DNA of 34,782 nt from Methanoculleus sp. UBA430 (GCF_002506585.1 NZ_DAXW01000003.1:144495-179276); one strand, 5' to 3'; shown: positions 15,776 to 24,837, counted from the stretch's first letter. Made by a program: numbers and translations. Notes: generated by a model not told the origin, from the letters alone.

Positions 15776-15897
15776 CAGGGTTGTACGGTCGTTCTTGTTA
15801 ATCCAAAACAGACGTCACAGATGTGTTCGCGATGTGGTCAACTCGTGAAAAAGACGTTATCGGATCGGGTTCATAATTGTCCGTACTGTGGATTGAG
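15776..15897 (+). pseudogene. tnpB: TnpB zinc-finger fragment, upstream of the inserted IS
   Basis: This fragment encodes GCTVVLVNPKQTSQMCSRCG and then CPYCGL, the four-Cys zinc finger of TnpB, in a frame different from the N-terminal fragment. It is cut at the Gly-Leu-Ser codons by the IS1634-like element. The ORF continues artificially into the inserted element. Confidence 0.88.
15892..15897. repeat. 6-bp target-site duplication, left copy
   Basis: ATTGAG here is repeated at 17619-17624, immediately flanking the IS1634-like element. Removing one copy plus the element restores the TnpB reading frame. Confidence 0.85.
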
Positions 15898-17618
15898 CGC
15901 ACATTCCGCATGTCTTCCGTCATGTATAGTATTTTTCGAACTCCCTCCCCAGCAATCGCAGGATCTTCTGCAACTCCTCATTCAGGTTCGTCACCCGTTT
16001 CACCCTCCTCCCCTCCTCGACCATTTCAAACTCCCGCACCCTCCGGAACCGGAAGAAGATCCATTTCAACGTAGGCCGCTGGGTCTGTTTCTTCGTCTGG
16101 CTGGTCACCGTTTCGCCGGTTCGCTCCAATTCTCGTCGCAGCTGGAACTCCGTGAGTGCGTAAATGAACAGGCAGAGCACCATGACCATCGCCAGTGCCT
16201 GGATCCGGGATATCTTCTTCAAAAAGACCTCAGCAACCCGGAACGACTTATCCTTCAGGAACCGAAACCCCCGTTCCACCGCCCCCTGTCCTTTGTAGTT
16301 GGCGAGCAGTTCGTCGGCTGACAACTCCAGATCGTTCGTTGCCAGGACAAACCTCCCGAGGATCCGCCGTTCCTCGGCAAGCACCGCAGGGTTGTACTCG
16401 ATCTCCGCTGTACTCTTGTACGACACCTGGACCGGTTCCCCGTTCTTCGGCCTCCCCCGTTTCTTCTCCTGCTTGTGGGTGATCGTGGCGATGTCAAGGT
16501 TACGGAACTGGTATCGCGGATGCCGTTCCAACCACTCCTCGGCTGCCATACGCGCATCCGGTTCACAGGCAAACTCCCGGGCACAGAGCTTCCGGAGCGA
16601 TGTTCGCGCCCGGTCCAGATCCTTCGCCAGGTTCTTCTCGAACGTCTTCTCTTCCCGCTCATACATCGGAACTGACCGGTACAGCACCCATTTCTGCCGG
16701 ATCCCGGCATACTCACTGCAGTGCTCCTGGTAGGTGTAGCGGTCGTCGGTACACGGCAAGAACGGGTCTTCGGTCCGGACCAGGTCCCGCTCTTCCTTGA
16801 TTGTGGCCGGGACCCGGCTGATCCAGAACGTGTGCTGCCCCAGGGCCTGCAGGTTGGGTGCGGTGTAAAAGGCTGAATCCGCCACATGGTAGACCTTCTC
16901 ATCGGATCTCAGGTTTTCTTTGAGGTGTTGGATGATGGTCAGGATCGTCTCTTTGTCGGATTCGTTGCCGGAGAATGTCTGGAGAAAGAGCGGGATCCCA
17001 TACTGGTTTGAGGCTATGCCGAGGACAAACCGTTTGAGGTCCCACCGGCCATCCTTCGGATGGCCGTAGGTGATCGCGATCTCGCCCACATCGAGGTCGG
17101 GCTCATACGCCCCGGTGACGCTGAAGTTGGTGGTATCGATGTGGATACAGTGGGAGCCGAAGTCGGTCGGAAGAAGGCATGCTGCAACGATCTCGTTGAA
17201 GAGCTCAGTTGGGCCGTAGGCAGCGATCGCGTCCAGCGTTCGGCCGAGCACATCGTCGTTGAGGTGGTCCCGCGTGATGCCCTCCCCGAGGAGACGTTCG
17301 ACGGCGATGTCGTCAAAGAAGTCAGGAAACAGGTAGAGACGGCGCTCGATGAACCCGAGACCGTTGAGAACCATGGCTTTGAGCACCTGGGCGTGGCTGA
17401 GATGGTGGGGACGGGTTTTCGGGAGAGCAGCGTCGATCACATCAGCGATCTGGAGGGAGTCGTAAGCACCGGCGACAATGCCGAGATGGCCGATGGAGAG
17501 GATCGAGGTGTCGTCGAAACCATCAACGAGAGGCATATGAAAGGTTATTTGCTGAAAGTACAAAGATCTTGCGGTTTTGGATATTTAGAAAGGGGTGGTT
17601 CTTACTGCGGATGATCGG
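15898..17618 (-). mobile_element. IS1634-like insertion sequence inside tnpB
   Basis: The element is 1721 bp and is flanked by the 6-bp duplication ATTGAG. The ends are imperfect inverted repeats: TCCGCA lies at the same distance (8-13 nt) from each end, at 15905-15910 and as its complement at 17606-17611. It contains one transposase gene on the minus strand. It is GC-rich like the host genes and unlike the AT-rich element it entered. The intact duplication and full-length transposase suggest recent insertion. Confidence 0.88.
15920..17536 (-). CDS. IS1634-family DDE transposase
   Basis: The transposase is about 538 residues from the ATG at 17536; a TTG at 17563 would add nine. The DDE residues appear in IHIDTTNFSVTG (first Asp), VADSAFYT (second Asp) and YKGQGAVERGFRFLKD (Glu in a YREK-like signature). 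The N-terminal segment with ILSIGHLGIVAGAYD is also typical of the family. The frame is open and uninterrupted and stops 22 nt from the left end of the element, so it may be active. It performs cut-and-paste or copy transposition of its own element. Confidence 0.9.
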   Translation of the reverse strand: MPLVDGFDDTSILSIGHLGIVAGAYDSLQIADVIDAALPKTRPHHLSHAQVLKAMVLNGLGFIERRLYLFPDFFDDIAVERLLGEGITRDHLNDDVLGRTLDAIAAYGPTELFNEIVAACLLPTDFGSHCIHIDTTNFSVTGAYEPDLDVGEIAITYGHPKDGRWDLKRFVLGIASNQYGIPLFLQTFSGNESDKETILTIIQHLKENLRSDEKVYHVADSAFYTAPNLQALGQHTFWISRVPATIKEERDLVRTEDPFLPCTDDRYTYQEHCSEYAGIRQKWVLYRSVPMYEREEKTFEKNLAKDLDRARTSLRKLCAREFACEPDARMAAEEWLERHPRYQFRNLDIATITHKQEKKRGRPKNGEPVQVSYKSTAEIEYNPAVLAEERRILGRFVLATNDLELSADELLANYKGQGAVERGFRFLKDKSFRVAEVFLKKISRIQALAMVMVLCLFIYALTEFQLRRELERTGETVTSQTKKQTQRPTLKWIFFRFRRVREFEMVEEGRRVKRVTNLNEELQKILRLLGREFEKYYT

Positions 17619-17688
17619 ATTGAGTATGAATCGCGATCTGAACGCGTCAATCAATATTATGAGATTGGGGCTGCAATCTCTCGGTTAA
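17619..17688 (+). pseudogene. tnpB: TnpB C-terminal tail, downstream of the inserted IS
   Basis: Beginning with the right copy of the duplication, this segment encodes SMNRDLNASINIMRLGLQSL and ends with TAA at 17686-17688. Joined to the fragment ending at 15897 it gives CGLSMNRDLNASIN, the conserved end of TnpB where the last catalytic Asp of the RuvC fold lies (RDLNAS). This shows exactly where the second element entered. Confidence 0.88.
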
Positions 17689-17700
17689 CATCCGTAGATG

Positions 17701-17720
17701 CCCGCGACTTTAGTCGCGGG
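17701..17720 (+). repeat. Right-end hairpin of the IS605-type element
   Basis: CCCGCGACT and AGTCGCGGG form a 9-bp stem around TT, 12 nt after the tnpB stop codon. This is the standard position of the IS605 right end and of the 3' end of a TnpB guide RNA scaffold. The element should end near 17729. Confidence 0.82.
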
Positions 17721-17860
17721 AGCAGTCACTTACCCGGTCTCGCGTGAAGGCCGGACGACCATTCACCGCAGGCTCCGAAGAGAGCCACTGTCAAACATTG
17801 GAGAACTTCAGGTCCGGTGTTGCCGGAGAAAATTCAGGAGAGAGGAGAGCATCACGCCCT

Positions 17861-19075
17861 TCACCCGAAGATCTTCCGGGAGAGCTCCAGCGCCTCGATG
17901 GCGGGCATCTTCTTCCCGGTCAGGAACTCGATCGCTGCCCCGCCGCCGGTGGAGATGTGCGTAAACCTCTCCTCGATACCGAGCCGCTCGATGGCCGCGC
18001 CGGAGTGCCCTCCGCCGACCACCGAGAACTGCACGGTGGAGGCCGCCTTCAGGAGCTCGAACGTGCCGACGGCGAACTGCTCCTCCTCGAAGAGCCCGGC
18101 CGGCCCGTTCACCACGACCGTCCCGGAGCTGGCGATCTCCCCTGAGAGGCGGTCGATCGACTCGCTCCCGAGGTCCAGCACCTGGGCGTCCTCCGGGATG
18201 GCGTCCACCGGGTACTCTGCCCGTTCGCTGTCCTCACGGACGGCGACCGAATGTGGCAGAGAGATCCGGGTCCGGTAGGTTTCAAGGAGACCCCGTGCCT
18301 TCTCGACCTCGCCGCGGTAACCGAGATCGTCGATCAGCCGGGCCGAAGGCCGCCCGATGTTGTAGCCTGCCGCAAGCAGGAAGACGTTTCCGACCACACC
18401 GACCACGATCACGCGGTCGGCCGTTCCCCGCGCGAGAACGTTCTCCGCGACCGCAAGAGAGTCGTCCACCTTCGTCCCCCCAAGGACAAAGGTGACGGGA
18501 CGCGGGGCGCCGGAGAATACCCGAGAGAGGTTCGCGACCTCCTTCTCCATCAAGAGGCCGGCGACCGACGGGAGGGCGAGCGGCAGCCCTACGATCGACG
18601 GCTGCGACCGGTGCGCGGTGCCGAAGGCATCGTTGACGTAGAAGTCGGCCATCGACGCCAATCTCCGGACAAGGAGGGTCTTCTTTGCCTCCTCCGACTT
18701 TAAGGTCAGGTTCTCCTCGGCGGCAAACCGGAGGTTCTCGAGCATCAGGACGTCCCCACGCTTTGCATTCCGGACCGCCTCCCGGGCGCACCGGCCGAAG
18801 ATGTCCTCGACGTAGGTCACCGGGCGACCGAGCAGCCGCTCCAGCTTCGCCGCGTGCGCCTCAAGCGTCGTGAAATCCTTCTTGCCGGGCCTGCTCTGGT
18901 GGGTGAGGACGACAAGCCGCGCATCCTCGAGTGCCTGCACCGTCGGCAGGTGCTCGCGGAACCGCTTGTCGTCCAGAATCTGGTTCGACGAGGGATCGAT
19001 GGGCGAGTTGAAGTCGACCCGCAGCATCACCGTTCCCGTCAGTTTCCCCGCACCAGCAAGCGTACCGATCTCCAC
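17861..19075 (-). CDS. pgk: Phosphoglycerate kinase
   Basis: This 404-residue archaeal-type enzyme interconverts 1,3-bisphosphoglycerate plus ADP and 3-phosphoglycerate plus ATP, mainly for gluconeogenesis in methanogens. Substrate-binding blocks are VMLRVDFNSP, HQSRPGKKDF, LENLRFAAEE and VNDAFGTAHRSQPS. Nucleotide-binding blocks are FVLGGTKVDD, VNGPAGLFEEEQFAVGT and STGGGAAIEFLTGKKMP. The start is a GTG at 19075 with GAGGTG 7 nt upstream. It lies 22 nt behind atpD on the same strand, so it is probably the last gene of the ATP synthase transcript. The family length is normal and all motifs are intact. Confidence 0.96.
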   Translation of the reverse strand: MEIGTLAGAGKLTGTVMLRVDFNSPIDPSSNQILDDKRFREHLPTVQALEDARLVVLTHQSRPGKKDFTTLEAHAAKLERLLGRPVTYVEDIFGRCAREAVRNAKRGDVLMLENLRFAAEENLTLKSEEAKKTLLVRRLASMADFYVNDAFGTAHRSQPSIVGLPLALPSVAGLLMEKEVANLSRVFSGAPRPVTFVLGGTKVDDSLAVAENVLARGTADRVIVVGVVGNVFLLAAGYNIGRPSARLIDDLGYRGEVEKARGLLETYRTRISLPHSVAVREDSERAEYPVDAIPEDAQVLDLGSESIDRLSGEIASSGTVVVNGPAGLFEEEQFAVGTFELLKAASTVQFSVVGGGHSGAAIERLGIEERFTHISTGGGAAIEFLTGKKMPAIEALELSRKIFG

Positions 19076-19097
19076 CAGGTATCACCTCGAACTCTGA

Positions 19098-19724
19098 TCA
19101 GACGCTCCGCGCCTTAATCTTTTTCAGGCGGAAGAGCTCCTCACGTTCCATCTCATCGAGCCGCATCTTGATAAAGTCTCTGGCCTCGGTGAGCTCGGGG
19201 ATCACCTTGAACTCGAGCGCGTTCACCCGGCGCTTGGTGCCCTCGATCTCATCGAGCAGCCGCTTCATGGTCGTCTCGATCTCGGCGGCCTCGATGATCG
19301 CCTCAAGCAGGTCTTCAAACGCCTCCGCGGTCTCGTCGATGACGGCAGAGGTGCCGAGCATCCCGTAGCCGCGGTCGAGCACGCCCTTTCGGACGGAAGA
19401 CGCCTGGATCTCCGGGACGACGACGCCCATAATGTTCTTACTTTTGAGGGAGATCTCGGGGACGTCCGCCGTCGAGAATGCGGCCGCCTTCACCCCGATC
19501 GCACCCTCGACGGTCTCCGCGAGGGCTATCATCTCCATCGCATGTGTATACCGCTCCAGCATTGCGCCGCGGCTGTCCTTCGCCTGCTGCAGCACCTTGA
19601 AGAACTCCAGGATCAGCCCATCGCGCTTCATCTTGAGGATGTTATAGCCGCGCTCCGAGAGTTTGATCCGTCGTTTGACGTTGATCAGCTCAGATCGGGT
19701 CGGCTTGATGTCTCGCAGCGCCAT
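19098..19724 (-). CDS. atpD: A-type ATP synthase subunit D (central stalk)
   Basis: The protein has 208 residues and is largely alpha-helical. It forms the coiled-coil rotor shaft that turns inside the A3B3 head. The N-terminal part (PTRSELINVKRRIKLSERGY) and the C-terminal helix (GTKRRVNALEFKVIPELTEA) match subunit D. The start ATG lies 6 nt after the atpB stop codon. It is last of the nine ATP synthase genes in the usual archaeal order. Confidence 0.95.
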   Translation of the reverse strand: MALRDIKPTRSELINVKRRIKLSERGYNILKMKRDGLILEFFKVLQQAKDSRGAMLERYTHAMEMIALAETVEGAIGVKAAAFSTADVPEISLKSKNIMGVVVPEIQASSVRKGVLDRGYGMLGTSAVIDETAEAFEDLLEAIIEAAEIETTMKRLLDEIEGTKRRVNALEFKVIPELTEARDFIKMRLDEMEREELFRLKKIKARSV

Positions 19725-19730
19725 GGATAC

Positions 19731-21122
19731 TTACCCCTGCGCCTTCTTCCGGTACTTCGGGTGATACTTCTGGATCAGTTCGCGGTCGATACGTACGAGC
19801 TGTTCTTCAGGCAGTGTCGCAAGGAGGTCCCAGCCGAGGTCGAGCGTCTCCTCGATCGACCGGTCTTCGTAGAGGCCCTGCCGGACAAACCGGTCCTCAA
19901 AGAGGTCGGCGAACTCAAGGAACATCCGGTCACGCTCCGAGAGCGCGTCCTTGCCGACGATGGCCACAAGGCCACGAAGGTCGTTACCCTCGGCATACGC
20001 CGCGTAGAGCTGGTCCGAGACCTTCTTGTGGTCCTCGCGGGTGTGCCCCTTGCCGATACCGAGGTTCATCAGACGTGACAGCGAGGGCAGCACGTTGATC
20101 GGGGCGTAGATGCCCTTCCGGTGCAGATCACGGTTGACCACGATCTGGCCTTCGGTGATGTAACCGGTCAGGTCCGGGATCGGGTGGGTGATATCGTCAC
20201 CTGGCATCGTCAGGATCGGGATCTGGGTCACCGAGCCCTTGACGCCCTTGATGATACCGGCACGCTCGTAGATACTGGCAAGGTCCGTGTACATGTATCC
20301 CGGGTAGCCGCGCCGCCCGGGCACCTCTTCACGGGCCGCCCCGATCTGACGGAGCGCCTCGCAGTAGTTGGTCATATCCGTCAGGATGACCAGCACGTGG
20401 TAGCCGAGGTCGAACGCCAGGTACTCGGCCGTGGTGAGCGCGAGCCGTGGCGTGATGATACGCTCGACGGCCGGGTCGTCTGCAAGGTTTAAAAAGACGA
20501 CCGCCCTCTCAAGGGCGCCGGTCTTCTCGAAGTCGGCCATGAAGTAGTTGGCCTCTTCCCGGGTGATACCCATCGCCGCAAAGACCACGGCGAACTCTTC
20601 GGTCGACCCGGGGACCTTTGCCTGCCGGGCGATCTGCAGCGCCACATCGTTGTGAGGGAGACCAGATGCCGAGAAGATCGGGAGTTTCTGACCGCGAACC
20701 AGGGTGTTCGTCCCGTCGATCGTCGATATGCCCGTCTGGATGAAGTCCGCAGGGGGCGCCCTGGCGTAGGGGTTGATGGCCGCACCGGTGGTCTCGAGCC
20801 GCTTTTCGGGCACGATCTCCGGGCCGCCGTCGATCGGCTTGCCGCCGCCGGAGAGGATACGACCGAGCATATCCCTTCCCACCGGCATCTTGATCGTCTC
20901 ACCGGTGAAGCGGATCCCGGAGTCCCTGCCGATACCCGCGGTGGTCTCGAAGACCTGGACAACCACGATCTCGTCGCTCGTGTCCAGCACCTGGCCGCGC
21001 TTCTGCGTGCCGTCGGCGGTCACGATGTTGACGAGCTCGTTGTAGCCCACCGGCTCCGTCTTCTCAACGAAGATCAGGGGGCCGGCAATCTGTGCAATCG
21101 TCCTGTACTCCTTCATGGTCAC
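19731..21122 (-). CDS. atpB: A-type ATP synthase subunit B (non-catalytic head subunit)
   Basis: The protein has 463 residues. It shares the fold of subunit A but lacks a Walker A motif, with SASGLPHNDVALQIARQA in its place, so it binds nucleotide without hydrolysis. Other family blocks are PIDGGPEIVPEKRL and GYMYTDLASIYERAGI. The GTG at 21122 overlaps the atpA stop codon (GTGA) and has GAGGG close upstream; an ATG two codons later is equally possible. It alternates with subunit A in the hexameric head. Confidence 0.97.
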   Translation of the reverse strand: MTMKEYRTIAQIAGPLIFVEKTEPVGYNELVNIVTADGTQKRGQVLDTSDEIVVVQVFETTAGIGRDSGIRFTGETIKMPVGRDMLGRILSGGGKPIDGGPEIVPEKRLETTGAAINPYARAPPADFIQTGISTIDGTNTLVRGQKLPIFSASGLPHNDVALQIARQAKVPGSTEEFAVVFAAMGITREEANYFMADFEKTGALERAVVFLNLADDPAVERIITPRLALTTAEYLAFDLGYHVLVILTDMTNYCEALRQIGAAREEVPGRRGYPGYMYTDLASIYERAGIIKGVKGSVTQIPILTMPGDDITHPIPDLTGYITEGQIVVNRDLHRKGIYAPINVLPSLSRLMNLGIGKGHTREDHKKVSDQLYAAYAEGNDLRGLVAIVGKDALSERDRMFLEFADLFEDRFVRQGLYEDRSIEETLDLGWDLLATLPEEQLVRIDRELIQKYHPKYRKKAQG

Positions 21123-22873
21123 GCCGCCCTCATCGCTTCGAATTCAGTTTCCATGTCTTTCAGGATCTTATCGAGCACGGGCTCGTAGTCCTTGATGAAC
21201 TTGATCTGCACAAGCTCGTTCTTGCTCTTGATGCCGACGACCTGTTGCGGGGTCGCTCCCCCGATCTGGGCGGTACGCGCGAGGTCGGCGTAGCGCTTGA
21301 TTGCCTTCATCATGTCGTACTGCTTGGCCATCGGGCAGAACGTATCTACCGCATCGTAGGCGTTCTGTTGCAGGAAGATCTCGCGGATCATCCTCGCCAC
21401 CTCGATGGTGACCTGCTCCTCGTCGGGCAGAGCGTCGGAACCGACCAGCTGGACGATCTCCTGGAGTTCGGCCTCCTTCTGGAGGACACCCATCGCCCAC
21501 GCCCGGAGCGGGTTCCACTCGGGCGAGACCTCGCGGTCGTACCATTCGTTGAGCGCGTCAAGGTAGAGCGAGTAGGAGTTCAGCCAGTTGATCGCCGGGA
21601 AGTGCCGGCGCTGGGAGAGCTTCGCGTCCAGTGCCCAGAAGACCTTGACGATACGCAGGGTGTTCTGGGTGACCGGCTCTGAGAAGTCGCCGCCGGGCGG
21701 AGAGACCGCGCCGATGACCGAGACCGAACCGCTCGTGCCGTTGTTGTTCACCACGCGGCCTGCCCGCTCGTAGAATTCCGAGAGGCGTGCCGCAAGGTAT
21801 GCGGGATACCCTTCTTCGCCGGGCATCTCCTCAAGACGGCTCGAGATCTCACGCATGGCCTCAGCCCACCGGGAGGTGGAGTCGGCCATCAGGGAGACAT
21901 CGTAGCCCATGTCTCTGAAGTACTCGGCAATCGTGATCCCCGTGTAAACGGATGCTTCACGGGCCGCGACAGGCATGTTCGAGGTGTTTGCGATCAGCAC
22001 CGTCCGCTCCATCAGCGGCTTGCCGGTCTTGGGGTCCTCAAGTTCGGGGAACTCCGTCAGAACCTCGGTCATCTCGTTGCCGCGCTCACCGCAGCCGATG
22101 TAGACGACGATCTCCGCATCGGACCACTTTGCGAGCTGCTGCTGGGTGACCGTCTTGCCGCTCCCGAACGGGCCGGGGATAGCCGCCGTGCCGCCCTTGG
22201 CGATGGGGAAGAGACCGTCCAGGATCCGCTGACCGGTGATCAGCGGGATGTCCGGGTTCAGTTTCTCCTTCACGGGGCGGGGCACACGGACCGGCCAGCG
22301 CTGGAGCATCGTGATCTCGGTGCCGTCCTCGAAGGTGCAGATGGTCTCGTCGACCGTGAAATTGCCGCCCACGATCTTCTTGATCTTACCGCCCTTCGAG
22401 CGGGGCGGGACCATGACCTTGTGGACGATGTTCGTCTCCTGGACCGTCCCGAGGATATCGCCGGCCTTGACGACATCACCCACCTTCATCGTGGGCACGA
22501 ACTCCCACTTCTTCTCGTGAGAGAGGCCGGGAGCCGAGACGCCGCGTTCGATGAAGTTGCCCATCTTGTCCACGAGCACCTCGAGCGGCCGCTGGATCCC
22601 ATCGTAGATACTGGTCAGCAGACCGGGCCCGAGCTCCACTGCGAGCGAGAGACCGGTATTGCTCACCGGCTCGCCGGGCCTGATGCCGGCGGTGTCTTCA
22701 TAGACCTGGATGATGGTGTTCTCACCCTCGATCTTGATGACCTCCCCCATCAGTTCCTCATCGCCGACCTTCACCACGTCGTACATGTGTGCGTCGAGAC
22801 CGACAGCAGTGACGACCGGCCCAGAAATCCGTTTCAGGGCTCCATGAGCCCTGTTTTCTTTTCCTTTCTTCAT
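21119..22873 (-). CDS. atpA: A-type ATP synthase subunit A (catalytic)
   Basis: The protein has 584 residues. The P-loop is GPFGSGKT at about 234-241, the catalytic Glu is in GERGNE (about E263), and the characteristic 'non-homologous' insertion lies around residues 115-190. It hydrolyses or makes ATP at the A/B interface. The ATG at 22873 overlaps the atpF stop as TAATG; a GTG 9 nt upstream is an alternative. No intein interrupts the P-loop, which is a frequent intein site in some archaeal and vacuolar A subunits. Confidence 0.97.
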   Translation of the reverse strand: MKKGKENRAHGALKRISGPVVTAVGLDAHMYDVVKVGDEELMGEVIKIEGENTIIQVYEDTAGIRPGEPVSNTGLSLAVELGPGLLTSIYDGIQRPLEVLVDKMGNFIERGVSAPGLSHEKKWEFVPTMKVGDVVKAGDILGTVQETNIVHKVMVPPRSKGGKIKKIVGGNFTVDETICTFEDGTEITMLQRWPVRVPRPVKEKLNPDIPLITGQRILDGLFPIAKGGTAAIPGPFGSGKTVTQQQLAKWSDAEIVVYIGCGERGNEMTEVLTEFPELEDPKTGKPLMERTVLIANTSNMPVAAREASVYTGITIAEYFRDMGYDVSLMADSTSRWAEAMREISSRLEEMPGEEGYPAYLAARLSEFYERAGRVVNNNGTSGSVSVIGAVSPPGGDFSEPVTQNTLRIVKVFWALDAKLSQRRHFPAINWLNSYSLYLDALNEWYDREVSPEWNPLRAWAMGVLQKEAELQEIVQLVGSDALPDEEQVTIEVARMIREIFLQQNAYDAVDTFCPMAKQYDMMKAIKRYADLARTAQIGGATPQQVVGIKSKNELVQIKFIKDYEPVLDKILKDMETEFEAMRAA

Positions 22874-23175
22874 TACTTCCACAGATCAACACCCACCGAT
22901 CTCTTGATTCTCTCTCTCATCGACAGGCCGCCCTCTTCTCCGCCGATCGCGATCACCGTCGGCTTGACGGAGTTCTCGAGGGTGGTGCGAAGCCGCAGGG
23001 GGATCCGCTCCATGTCGCTGCCCTTCAGCACGAGGATGCCGACGTCCCTGTCATCCAGCACCTGGTTGATGTACTCGACCAGCCGCTCGTCGGTCTCGGC
23101 CGCGTAGGTCTTTCTAACCCCCGCGAGCCGAAACCCGAGGATGAATTCACTGGTACCGACTATTGCGATCTCCAT
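22873..23175 (-). CDS. atpF: A-type ATP synthase subunit F
   Basis: This 100-residue Rossmann-like small subunit binds the rotor shaft. Typical segments are IAIVGTSEFILGFRLAGVRK at the start and DVGILVLKGSDMERIP in the centre. Its stop codon overlaps the atpA start. It lies 1 nt downstream of atpC. Confidence 0.93.
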   Translation of the reverse strand: MEIAIVGTSEFILGFRLAGVRKTYAAETDERLVEYINQVLDDRDVGILVLKGSDMERIPLRLRTTLENSVKPTVIAIGGEEGGLSMRERIKRSVGVDLWK

Positions 23176-23176
23176 T

Positions 23177-24235
23177 CTACATCACCAGGTAGCCCTGTAA
23201 TCGCTCACCGGGGAGGCCGGCCTCCTTACCCCGGGCGAGGGCGCGAAGGTTCGCGACCTCGTACTTCTTCTCCTCAAGGTAGACGATGACCGGAAGGATC
23301 GAGAACGGATACCGCTTCGACATCCGCTCCATCTGATCCAGCTGAACCCGGGTCAGCGCAACCTCGATCTCGTGGATGGCGGTCGTGCCCCGGATCGCCT
23401 CGAGCGCATTCAGGAGCGGGGTCATCTTTACCTGTCGCTTTAAGGCGTCGATGAACTCGTCCTGGTCCTCAAGCCCCGAGAGCCGCTGCAGTTCTTCCAC
23501 CTTAAAGGAGCCGCCGGGGATCATCAGTTCCCTGACATCCTCACGGATGTGCCCCGCCCGGAGACGGAAGAGATTCTGGATGTTCCGGATATCGATCTCA
23601 AGCCGGATGTACTTCAGGAAGATCTCACCGCCTTTGACGCCTTCCGTGGCGTCGGCGACGAGCCGTGCGTAATAGCCCTTGTAGAGCTCGTTCTCGAGAT
23701 GGGCAAACGACCCGGTCTCCATCGCACGGGGAAGTTCCCGCTCGATGACCGGGTAGAACCGCTCGCCCTTGAGCGCCTCGGCGACCCGTTCCGGCGACTC
23801 CTCGGCGATCAGACGGTCGAGAGCGATCTTGTCCAGCTTGCCGGCCGGGATCAGGACCTCCTTGATCTTACCCGGCCGCATACCCTGCATCTTACCGCGC
23901 AGGATAGTGACGACGTTCTGGATATCCCATCGGCGCAGATAACTCGCGGTGAAGTACTTCAGTTCCCCGGGCACAAGCTCCAGGATACTCTGGTACTCCT
24001 TGGCAAGGTTCCAGCTCAAGGCCTCCTCAACGAGGTTGATCCCGGAGAAGGAGGTGCCGAGTTCATCGATCTCGGACCGGTAATTGGTCTCGCCGATGAA
24101 CCGGGTGATCTCAGGCAGGCTCATATTCAGCATCCGGAGATAATCTTCGCGCGGTATCAGCAGTGAGCGCCGTACCCGCATGCGGGTGCAGGCGTAGATG
24201 TAATTGGTCGCCAATCCGCTACTTATCCCTGCCAT
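23177..24235 (-). CDS. atpC: A-type ATP synthase subunit C
   Basis: This 352-residue helical protein is homologous to the eukaryotic V-ATPase d subunit and couples the rotor shaft to the membrane c-ring. Characteristic features are the three pseudo-repeated helical bundles, with SYLRRWDIQNVVTILRG and EIDIRNIQNLFRLRAGHI. It starts with ATG, 12 nt after atpE. Confidence 0.94.
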   Translation of the reverse strand: MAGISSGLATNYIYACTRMRVRRSLLIPREDYLRMLNMSLPEITRFIGETNYRSEIDELGTSFSGINLVEEALSWNLAKEYQSILELVPGELKYFTASYLRRWDIQNVVTILRGKMQGMRPGKIKEVLIPAGKLDKIALDRLIAEESPERVAEALKGERFYPVIERELPRAMETGSFAHLENELYKGYYARLVADATEGVKGGEIFLKYIRLEIDIRNIQNLFRLRAGHIREDVRELMIPGGSFKVEELQRLSGLEDQDEFIDALKRQVKMTPLLNALEAIRGTTAIHEIEVALTRVQLDQMERMSKRYPFSILPVIVYLEEKKYEVANLRALARGKEAGLPGERLQGYLVM

Positions 24236-24247
24236 GTATGAACCCCC

Positions 24248-24826
24248 TCATGTAAACAGTATATCCGACGCATCCTTCAGGGCGGATTCCCAGATCTCAT
24301 CCAGAAACGTGCTGTAACTGAAATCGAGCTGCAGCTCGCCGTCGATACTCTCGACGATGATGCCGCCGGGAATCTCAACCGGGTCACCCACGGCGTAGCC
24401 CGAGAGAGTCTTTAACCGGGAGATGATTCCTTCGGCAACCGGGATGTCCCGCTCGTTTGTATGCACGGTACCTTTCTTAATCTCCTTCGCCGCTCTCTTC
24501 AACAGGTCTGTGAGCGCCTTCTCGTGGAACTCAGGAGGCAGGTCACCGACAGCAGCGAGCGAGGCCGAGTAGACCTGATCCAGGAGCACCTTCTGGGCGT
24601 TTAAGACCTGTCGTTTGACGACGAGGTTCGCCGCCGAGGCTTCCTGGTTGATGGTGTGGGTGGTCGCCCGGTCTGCTTCCTCTTCAGCCGAGACCTTGAT
24701 CGCGGCAGCCCGGGCCTGTGCATCCTTCAGGATCTCCTCGACATCGGCCCGGGTCTCTGCCCGGGCCGCCTCAACCTCTCTTCGCCCTTTCTCCCGGATC
24801 TCGTTGACGACTGCTTCGAGTCCCAT
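24248..24826 (-). CDS. atpE: A-type ATP synthase subunit E (peripheral stalk)
   Basis: The protein has 192 residues. The N-terminal half is a long charged coiled coil (EIREKGRREVEAARAETRAD), which pairs with subunit H in the peripheral stalk. The C-terminal half is the globular head-binding domain with GGIIVESIDGELQLDFSYST. It lies 11 nt after atpK. Confidence 0.94.
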   Translation of the reverse strand: MGLEAVVNEIREKGRREVEAARAETRADVEEILKDAQARAAAIKVSAEEEADRATTHTINQEASAANLVVKRQVLNAQKVLLDQVYSASLAAVGDLPPEFHEKALTDLLKRAAKEIKKGTVHTNERDIPVAEGIISRLKTLSGYAVGDPVEIPGGIIVESIDGELQLDFSYSTFLDEIWESALKDASDILFT

Positions 24827-24837
24827 GGTTCACTCCA

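Larger units (their letters stand above)
14734..17729 (+). mobile_element. IS200/IS605-type element, interrupted and decayed
   Basis: A left subterminal hairpin (14734-14753), tnpA, a tnpB remnant and a right subterminal hairpin (17701-17720) define one element in the standard left end-tnpA-tnpB-right end order. It is much more AT-rich than the flanking genes, which points to foreign origin. The outer cut sites cannot be fixed from one copy; they should lie within about 20 nt outside the hairpins. A second, unrelated insertion sequence (15898-17618) sits inside it. TnpA may still be functional in cis or trans if the ends are intact. Confidence 0.85.

Noticed and set aside
15683..16321. Single 212-residue protein from the frame 15683-16321
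   Set aside because: The frame joins filler, the TnpB zinc finger and antisense IS1634 sequence across the insertion point; it is a chimera created by the insertion.
21119..22873. Intein in the ATP synthase A subunit P-loop
   Set aside because: GPFGSGKT is continuous and the protein has the ordinary length.
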